From DASXUX01 sp036504595 (lineage in GTDB: Bacteria > Planctomycetota > SZUA-567 > H5-PLA8), in NCBI GenBank assembly GCA_036504595.1, contig DASXUX010000042.1:124001-188000 (forward strand): a DNA stretch of 64,000 bases. Direction: 5' to 3'. The translations under genes and the position numbers were made by a program. Below, piece by piece: positions 58,973-64,000 of this stretch (position 1 is its first letter; each line of letters opens with the position of its first letter). Under the pieces are notes generated by a model. The model was not told the DNA's origin. It did not search any database and saw only the letters and a program-made list of their open reading frames with translations.

Positions 58973-59548
58973 GGCGGCATTATCGGGGGACGAACTGAAG
59001 GCGCAATCAAGGAAAAATCAAGTCTATACTTTTCCCGAATTATTACCAAATTGTGTGCAATAAAAAGAGGGTTCTGACGTCATATCTTTGGAGATCCGGT
59101 TGGATACTCTGCCCGGACGAAAACGGGGCTCTTTGAAAACTGAATTAGGATGTGCCAGACGGCGAAAGTTCAGACAAGGGCACATTGTGCGTTCTTGGAC
59201 AAGAAGAGAGCAGGATGGACGGAAACGCACAGGTGCACTTTTGGACGGATGAAAGCGTTGAGACGTTCGGGAAATTAGATGGCTGAGTGCACGCTTGAGT
59301 CCGCGCCACACGGACGGCGCGAACACAAGCGTGCCACCACAGGTGCAATTTTTTACAGGATGCGTTCGATCGAGTTCGCCGCTCTCTTACGGTCGCGGTT
59401 CAGATGCGCACGGTGCAGGTTTGGACAGAAGAGGCTTGAGGCTTGAGACCTGAGGCTTGAGGAAGGAAGCCAGCGACCACCACAGGTGCAATTCTTTACG
59501 GCGTTGAGTGGAGGAATAAGGGGGGCGCAGGGGAAGGCGGCCGCTCCC
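58973..59548 (+). repeat. Repeat array 2: AT-rich leader plus irregularly spaced boxes
   Basis: No gene is supported in this 575-bp gap. An AT-rich stretch (59012-59070) leads to a block (59071-59113) similar to that of array 1, then CTCTTTGAAAACTGAATTAG (59126-59145). Boxes are at 59180-59205, 59227-59249, 59338-59360, 59406-59430 and 59481-59501. Hairpin H3 (59290-59338) and TTACGGTCGCGGTTC modules (59389 and 59549) lie between or after boxes, and ggcttgag-type repeats at 59431-59465. The direction matches array 1. Confidence 0.7.
59290..59338. repeat. Loop-conserved hairpin repeat H3 inside array 2
   Basis: Outer arm CACGCTTG pairs with CAAGCGTG, inner CGCGCC pairs with GGCGCG, loop ACACGGAC, ending GTGCCACC. 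Same outer arms as H1 but a different inner stem. Confidence 0.75.
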
Positions 59549-59752
59549 TTACGGTCGCGGTTCTGATGGCGGGGATTCTGGTGCGGGGATTTCGGGCGGA
59601 GTCTTGAGCGGGCCGCGGCGCTGCTGGATTGACTGTTTGAGGATGTATTCGATCTGGCCGTTGACGCTGCGGAGTTCGTCGGCGGCCCAGGCTTCGATCT
59701 CGTTCCAGATCGCCGGGTCTACGCGCAGGAGGAAGGATTTCTTCTGGGCCAT
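59549..59752 (-). CDS. Arc-type ribbon-helix-helix protein
   Basis: 67 aa. SFLLRVDPAIWNEIEAWAAD then NGQIEYILKQSIQQRR is the RHH fold of Arc-like regulators. The C-terminal 15 residues (PEIPAPESPPSEPRP) and the stop are encoded by repeat sequence. It follows the SPFH gene by 101 bp of heptamer repeats and is probably in its transcript; it may bind the palindrome upstream of the SPFH gene. Confidence 0.8.
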   Translation of the reverse strand: MAQKKSFLLRVDPAIWNEIEAWAADELRSVNGQIEYILKQSIQQRRGPLKTPPEIPAPESPPSEPRP

Positions 59753-59756
59753 TGTT

Positions 59757-59850
59757 CAGGGTTCAGGGTTCGGGGTTCAGGGTTCGGGGTTCATGGTTGC
59801 GGGCACGGTGCCGTTACCACGAACCACGAACTACGAACCAGGAACTCAAG
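59757..59850. repeat. GGGTTCA and CGAACCA-type heptamer repeats
   Basis: Five or more copies of cagggtt/cggggtt (59757-59792) followed by the opposite-strand style ccacgaac/tacgaac (59817-59845), between the SPFH and RHH genes. Confidence 0.7.
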
Positions 59851-59853
59851 GGT

Positions 59854-60765
59854 TTAGTGATGCAATGTTCCCGCATTGATCACCGGTTGTGTTTCGGTCT
59901 CGCTGCAAAGCACGACCAGCAGGTTGGAGACCATCGCGGCTTTGCGTTCTTCGTCCAGATCGACGACCTTCTTCTCGGAGAGCTCATTCAGCGCCATCTC
60001 GACCATGCTGACGGCGCCGTGCACGATCTTCTGGCGCGCGGCGATGACGGCTTCGGCTTGCTGGCGGCGCAGCATGGCTTGAGCGATCTCGGGCGCGTAG
60101 GCCAAGTGCGTCAGGCGGGCTTCGAGGACGCTCACGCCGGCTTTGCCCAAACGCTCCTGGAGCTCCTTCTGAAGAGCGACGCTGATTTCGTCCACGCCAC
60201 TGCGCAAGGTCAGTTCTTCGACTTCGCCTTTTTCGCCGTGGTCGTAGGGATAAGAGTTCGCCAAGTGCCGCACAGCCGATTCGCTTTGCACTTTGACGTA
60301 GTGTTCGTAGCTGTCCACGTCGAAAAGAGCCTGCGCGGTGTCCGCAATATGCCAGACGACGACGGCGGCGATTTCGATCGGGTTGCCGCGCTTGTCGTTA
60401 ACCTTGAGGCGCTCGCCTTCCAGGTTGCGCGCGCGCAGGGAGACTTTGATTTTGGTCATGAACGGATTCGCCCAGAAGAAGCCGCTTTCGCGAATCGTTC
60501 CACGATACGCGCCGAAGAGCACCAGCACGCGAGCTTCGTTGGGTTGCAGCGTGAAGAAGCCGCGCAGGCAGATCAGGCTGAAGATCCACGAAAGGACGCC
60601 GGTGAACAGGAGCGCCAATGCCGCCACCAGTTCGCTGTCGCGCGGCTCTTTACTCAGCCAGTTCACGGCGACGACGAACCACGCCACGTTGCCGAGAATC
60701 CACAAAATATTGATTGGCAGCATCGCCCAGCCGCTCGCCACCCGAATCGGATTTTCTTTTGCCAT
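59854..60765 (-). CDS. SPFH/band-7 domain membrane protein
   Basis: 303 aa. Two N-terminal membrane helices (about residues 13-36 and 45-68) and then an SPFH domain (TLQPNEARVLVLFGAYRGTI, SLRARNLEGERLKVNDKRGN, IEIAAVVVWHIADTAQALFDV). A coiled-coil-prone end follows (AEIAQAMLRRQQAEAVIAARQ-like). Flotillin/stomatin relatives organise membrane microdomains or hold proteases. Neighbour of an RHH gene. A 28-bp palindrome 43 bp upstream may be its operator. Confidence 0.9.
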   Translation of the reverse strand: MAKENPIRVASGWAMLPINILWILGNVAWFVVAVNWLSKEPRDSELVAALALLFTGVLSWIFSLICLRGFFTLQPNEARVLVLFGAYRGTIRESGFFWANPFMTKIKVSLRARNLEGERLKVNDKRGNPIEIAAVVVWHIADTAQALFDVDSYEHYVKVQSESAVRHLANSYPYDHGEKGEVEELTLRSGVDEISVALQKELQERLGKAGVSVLEARLTHLAYAPEIAQAMLRRQQAEAVIAARQKIVHGAVSMVEMALNELSEKKVVDLDEERKAAMVSNLLVVLCSETETQPVINAGTLHH

Positions 60766-60807
60766 GATCTCCCTCCTTCTCCTTTGAGCCCCACGCTCAA
60801 CAATCTA

Positions 60808-60835
60808 GATATTACAATGATATCACTGCAATATC
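60808..60835. promoter_or_regulatory. 28-bp near-perfect palindrome upstream of the SPFH gene
   Basis: GATATT-ACAAT-GATATC-ACTGC-AATATC reads nearly the same on the other strand (only two mismatched pairs), with a central GATATC. Its place 43 bp before the SPFH start suits an operator. The Arc-type protein encoded downstream is a candidate binder. Confidence 0.65.
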
Positions 60836-60850
60836 AAGCGAAAAACAACG

Positions 60851-60882
60851 GCTCACCGCAGAGGACGCGGAGGACGCAGAGG
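60851..60882. repeat. GCAGAGGAC-type near-tandem repeat
   Basis: Units cgcagagga, cgcggagga and cgcagagg between the SPFH and ribokinase genes. Confidence 0.6.
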
Positions 60883-60938
60883 TTCTTTGTATGAAAGGAT
60901 TTGCGACGGGCAAACGCCCGAAAAACAGCTTACGACGC

Positions 60939-61976
60939 TCAGTTTTTCTGAAGCATGCGCAGAATTTCGCGCCGGTACGGCATGCCGGCTTGAGCGCCGT
61001 GGCGGGTGACTTTGATCGCTGCGGCGGCGACACCGAAGTGAATGGCCTTCCGGAAGTCGGAGGGCTCAAAGGTCAGGTGCGCGGCCAGGCAGCCGTTGAA
61101 GCAATCGCCGGCGCCGACGGTGTCCACGGGCGGCACGCGGGGAGCGGGGATGAGCACATCGGAGATCGCATACCGGCGCAGGCCGCGCTTGAATTCACGC
61201 GATGGACTGCTGAGGGCCGCGCCGTCTGCATCCGAAATCGCGTACCAGAGCGCGCCCTTCGCGCCGCAGGTCACGACACACTGCTGGCTGATGCGCACGT
61301 CGAAGTTTTCCTGCGCCATCAAGCTGATCAGCCGCTTGCGAGCCATGTCGCCGCCGACGCGGGCTTTCACCAGCGCTTTGAACTCGGTTTCGTTGGGCGT
61401 GACGACGGCGGCGTCGAGAATCAATTTGTCGGGCACACCGCTTTTGGGGAATGGCGCCGGATTGAGGATGGTGGTCGCGCGCGACTCGGCATCCAATGCG
61501 CAGCGGAACGCTTCCATCACCGCGGGCATCGGAACTTCCAGGGAGCACAAGACGACATCAGAACTGTTCAGATCCTGCGGCATTCCGGCCGTGACGTCTT
61601 CCGCCGTCAGCCGCAAGTTCGCTCCCGGCGCGACGACGATCAGGTTCTCGGCTTTTCCGCCGCCGCAGTCGCCGATACCGATCAGCGCCACACCGCTGGG
61701 GACTTTCTTCTTCACGACGCAGCCGCTGCAATCGACGCCTTCGCGTTCCAGGTCCGCTCGACGAGCCTGCCCGAACGCATCATCGCCAAACGCGCCGATG
61801 AACACGGCCCTGGCGCCAGCTCGCGCCGCCGCCACGGCCTGGTTGGCGCCCTTGCCGCCGGCGAAGGTCAGCAAATCGCCGCCCATGACCGATTCGCCGG
61901 CGCGCGGCAACTTCGGACAGTGGACCACCAGATCGGTGTTGCTGGCTCCAACGACGATGACGCGTCCGCGACCCAT
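60939..61976 (-). CDS. rbsK: Ribokinase (PfkB family)
   Basis: 345 aa. VVGASNTDLVVHCPKLPRAG, FAGGKGANQAVAAARAGA and DTVGAGDCFNG (catalytic Asp) are ribokinase motifs: ATP plus ribose to ribose-5-phosphate. It carries about 30 extra residues (roughly 235-265, GALWYAISDADGAALSSPS) compared with standard RbsK, so another sugar or nucleoside is possible. A single gene, divergent from the zinc-ribbon gene across 171 bp. Confidence 0.88.
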   Translation of the reverse strand: MGRGRVIVVGASNTDLVVHCPKLPRAGESVMGGDLLTFAGGKGANQAVAAARAGARAVFIGAFGDDAFGQARRADLEREGVDCSGCVVKKKVPSGVALIGIGDCGGGKAENLIVVAPGANLRLTAEDVTAGMPQDLNSSDVVLCSLEVPMPAVMEAFRCALDAESRATTILNPAPFPKSGVPDKLILDAAVVTPNETEFKALVKARVGGDMARKRLISLMAQENFDVRISQQCVVTCGAKGALWYAISDADGAALSSPSREFKRGLRRYAISDVLIPAPRVPPVDTVGAGDCFNGCLAAHLTFEPSDFRKAIHFGVAAAAIKVTRHGAQAGMPYRREILRMLQKN

Positions 61977-62147
61977 TCTTCAGCCCCCTCCAACCGCTCT
62001 GCCGCACAGTGTCGTCCGTTTCAGCTCGCTCGTCAATGTGCGCGCACCGAAACCAGGGAACACGCCGCGCGCGCCCGCTGGATTCGTTCGGCTGAAAACA
62101 GGGAAATGCCGATACCTATATGTTCGTTTCCCCTTCCGGAGGATCAC

Positions 62148-62630
62148 ATGGGGCAGACCAGTCCCGTTCCTGCCAACAGCAACTTCAGAGCATTCGATAC
62201 CACGACCACGCTGCGGCCCGCGCACATGCGCTGCCCGGCCTGCAATTCGAAATCGAACCCGATCTACATCCTTGAGCCGACGCAGTCGGACAACATTGAT
62301 TTCTTCCACTGCGGCAACTGCGGCGGAGCATGGTTTCACGAGAAAGACATGGACGCCGCTCTGCGCGCGACCGGAGCGTCTCAGTGGCCGGCGCCCAAAG
62401 CGAAGCCGGAGGCCAGCGCGCCAGTTCTTCCAGCCGAGTGGTCCTGCCCCTGCTGCGGCGGACGACTGGTCACGATCCACGACCGGCGCGGCAGTGGCGC
62501 GACCGTGCGGCGCTGCCTGGTCTGCTACGGCGGCTGGATGGAATACGCCGACCTAGTGCACGCGAGCGAAGCGTACAAGGACATGCTGGAACGCCTCGGC
62601 AAAGCCGTGCGGGGCTTGTGGACGCGGTAG
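62148..62630 (+). CDS. Double zinc-ribbon (zf-TFIIB-like) protein
   Basis: 160 aa. The first ribbon is CPAC ... CGNC (about residues 27-50) with the GGAWFHEKDMDAAL helix; the second is CPCC ... CLVC (about 107-130) with GGWMEYADL. The C..C-GG-W-ExxxL pattern is typical of zf-TFIIB domain proteins, of unknown role. GGAGG precedes ATG 62148. Confidence 0.9.
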   Translation: MGQTSPVPANSNFRAFDTTTTLRPAHMRCPACNSKSNPIYILEPTQSDNIDFFHCGNCGGAWFHEKDMDAALRATGASQWPAPKAKPEASAPVLPAEWSCPCCGGRLVTIHDRRGSGATVRRCLVCYGGWMEYADLVHASEAYKDMLERLGKAVRGLWTR

Positions 62631-62684
62631 ATCGTCGCGGAATGCGCTGCAGAGCTTTGCCGCTGCAGCCGATACCGGTACGAA

Positions 62685-62796
62685 GGTGGCACGCTCGTGC
62701 TGGCGCGTCTTTTTGCGCCAGCTCGTGCGTGCGGATCGTCCACCTTGCACGCACGAGATCGGCGCAAACGGACGCGCCGCTCACGTGCGTGCCACC
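62685..62796. repeat. Two facing loop-conserved hairpins (H6 inverted, H7)
   Basis: H6 (62685-62732, minus orientation): outer arms GCACGC/GCGTGC, inner TGGCGC pairs with GCGCCA, loop GTCTTTTT (AAAAAGAC on the other strand). H7 (62747-62796): inner GGCGC pairs with GCGCC, loop AAACGGAC, ending GTGCCACC. They fill the gap before the PilZ gene. Confidence 0.75.
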
Positions 62797-62813
62797 TCAC
62801 AAAGGAGCCGAAA

Positions 62814-63272
62814 ATGTCCGCTATCGCAACCGAAGTGAAGCCGTCTAAGAACCTGCCGGCGGGACTGATCCGTCTCGGCGCCGGACCGGAAAGCCGCACG
62901 AGCAAGAGCAACAACAGGCTGGTCTTCCGCGCCGCTGAAAAAACGATCGAGTTTGTGGATCACCTGTGCTCGCACTATCGCGAGACCCGGCGCATGGCCG
63001 TCGATATTCCGTGCGAAGTCAGCTTGCTGCTTCCGGACGGAAAAGTCTTTGATTCGGGCACCGCCGTGGTCCGCAACGTCTCGCCCTCGGGCGCGCTTCT
63101 GGCCGGTCTGTCCTTGAGCAAGAGCTGCTTGCCCGTGGGCGTTTTCAGATTGGTGATCAAGCTGACCGGCGGCGACTATAAGGGCATCGGTCTGGAAGCC
63201 ACACCCGTGCGGCTGATCCCGGAAGCCTCGGGGCTGGGCGTGAAGTTCGACGAGGTCTTCGTCAACGCGTAG
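62814..63272 (+). CDS. PilZ-like c-di-GMP-binding protein
   Basis: 152 aa. The RxxxR-type motif in HYRETRRMAVDIPCEV and the NVSPSGALL motif (N/DxSxxG) are the two c-di-GMP contact sites of PilZ domains. A ~55-residue N-terminal extension has no known domain. Likely a c-di-GMP effector. AAAGGAG precedes ATG 62814. Confidence 0.82.
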   Translation: MSAIATEVKPSKNLPAGLIRLGAGPESRTSKSNNRLVFRAAEKTIEFVDHLCSHYRETRRMAVDIPCEVSLLLPDGKVFDSGTAVVRNVSPSGALLAGLSLSKSCLPVGVFRLVIKLTGGDYKGIGLEATPVRLIPEASGLGVKFDEVFVNA

Positions 63273-63374
63273 CCGCTGCCCGTTCGCGGCTGCGTTGAAA
63301 CTGAAATCCCCAAAATTTCCCTTCGGTCTCTCCACATGGTAAAGTGAGGTGGAGGGGTTCCGGAGGGTTACGCT

Positions 63375-64000
63375 CTGCTTACGACCACGCCCGACCCCAA
63401 ACGTCACAGCACACGCCTGCGACTGCCATCCACCGGTCCGTGGCTGCCGCTGATCCAGAAGCTGCGGGATGACTCTCACGCCGTGCGCCTCGGCGGCGGG
63501 CCGGAGAACATCGAACGCCAGCACGCCAAAGGCCGCCTGACCGCGCGCGAACGCATCAGCCAGCTCTGCGATTCCGGCACCGTCTTCAACGAGCTCAGTC
63601 TCTTCGCGGCTCACGGCATGTACACCGAATGGGGCGGCGCGCCGTCCGCGGGTGTAGTCACCGGACTGGCGCGCGTCGGCGAGCGGCTCTGCATGGTCAT
63701 CGCCAACGATGCAACGGTCAAAGCGGGAGCGTTCTTTCCGCTCACGGCAAAAAAAGTCTTGCGCGCTCAACGCATCGCGATGGAAAACCGCCTGCCGCTG
63801 ATCTATCTCGTTGATTCCGCCGGCGTCTTCCTTCCGCTGCAGGACGAAGTCTTCCCCGACGAAGACGACTTCGGCCGCATCTTCTACAACAACGCGCGCC
63901 TCAGCGCCGAAGGCATTCCGCAACTGGCTGCGATTATGGGTTCCTGCGTCGCCGGCGGAGCGTACCTGCCGGTCATGTGCGACAAGATCGTGATGACCGA
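63375..64000 (+). CDS. Acyl-CoA carboxylase beta (carboxyltransferase) subunit, cut by window edge
   Basis: 208 residues seen. VRLGGGPENIERQHAKGRLTARERI, HGMYTEWGGAPSAGVVTGLA, ANDATVKAGAFFPLTAKK and LVDSAGVFLPLQDEVFPDE are typical of propionyl-/methylcrotonyl-/geranyl-CoA carboxylase beta subunits. The frame opens at 63348 with no ATG, GTG or TTG until GTG 63483, which would cut the conserved LIQKLRD helix. CTG at 63375 with GGAGGG 8 nt upstream is the best start. The biotin-carrying partner would lie off the right edge. Confidence 0.85.
   Translation, partial: MLTTTPDPKRHSTRLRLPSTGPWLPLIQKLRDDSHAVRLGGGPENIERQHAKGRLTARERISQLCDSGTVFNELSLFAAHGMYTEWGGAPSAGVVTGLARVGERLCMVIANDATVKAGAFFPLTAKKVLRAQRIAMENRLPLIYLVDSAGVFLPLQDEVFPDEDDFGRIFYNNARLSAEGIPQLAAIMGSCVAGGAYLPVMCDKIVMT

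Noticed and set aside
1..64000. tRNA, rRNA, insertion-sequence transposase or prophage genes
   Set aside because: I looked for T-loop-like GTTCGAATC strings in intergenic DNA, for DDE/tyrosine recombinase motifs and for phage structural genes, and saw none.

Overview
The window reads as chromosomal DNA of a GC-rich, Gram-negative-type bacterium, most likely an uncultured member of the Planctomycetota or a neighbouring PVC/Hydrogenedentes-like lineage. This placement is an inference. It rests on a Ser/Thr kinase carrying a C-terminal formylglycine-enzyme-like domain, a TAT-exported Gfo/Idh/MocA oxidoreductase beside a secreted HEAT-repeat protein, many secreted glycoside-hydrolase-like and FG-GAP proteins, and the flavour of the GyrA sequence. 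No rRNA, tRNA, transposase, prophage or canonical CRISPR array is visible.

Layout. 1-7551 (minus strand): complex I operon nuoA-B-C-D-E-F-G, with nuoG cut by the window edge. It is interrupted by three coupled small ORFs between nuoB and nuoC and by a PIN-type toxin-antitoxin pair between nuoE and nuoF. 7.7-11.3 kb (minus): small membrane/TPR proteins, a hydrolase-like protein without its nucleophile, and an acyl carrier protein. 11.4-18.6 kb (plus): orphan ribbon-helix-helix protein, purD, a threonylcarbamoyl-AMP-synthase/low-molecular-weight-phosphatase fusion, a large kinase with TPR and FGE-like domains, and a membrane-anchored partner. 18.7-21.6 kb (minus): sodium/solute symporter and rsmI. 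21.8-22.3 kb: repeat array 1. 22.3-31.7 kb (plus): macro-domain protein, double-parvulin chaperone, second kinase, GH43-like secreted protein, gyrA and a membrane protein. 31.7-32.3 kb: VapBC-like pair. 32.5-43.2 kb: secreted carbohydrate-related proteins, HEAT protein, oxidoreductase, Pro-rich repeat protein, two TatA/B-type proteins and a DUF4832-like protein.

43.4-52.8 kb (minus) is the most coherent system: WGR-DUF4132, MoxR AAA+ ATPase, DUF5682, VWA and SWIM proteins in the same order as the uncharacterised yehI-L-M-P-Q genes of E. coli. 53-59 kb: small secreted protein, FG-GAP protein, esterase, hypothetical, mscL and a GH5-like protein. 59.0-59.5 kb: repeat array 2. 59.5-64 kb: RHH protein with an SPFH protein, ribokinase, double zinc-ribbon protein, PilZ protein and the start of an acyl-CoA carboxylase beta subunit.

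The most unusual property is the repeat landscape. (i) Two arrays of a degenerate 20-26 bp box at irregular spacing each follow a similar AT-rich leader. (ii) Hairpin repeats keep an 8-nt loop ending in GAC while their inner stems change in a compensatory way. (iii) Short heptamer-like near-tandem repeats fill many gene borders. (iv) Several repeats have entered genes in frame and now encode linkers, signal-peptide parts, C-termini or stop codons. All functional statements come from reading the translated sequences and were not checked against databases.
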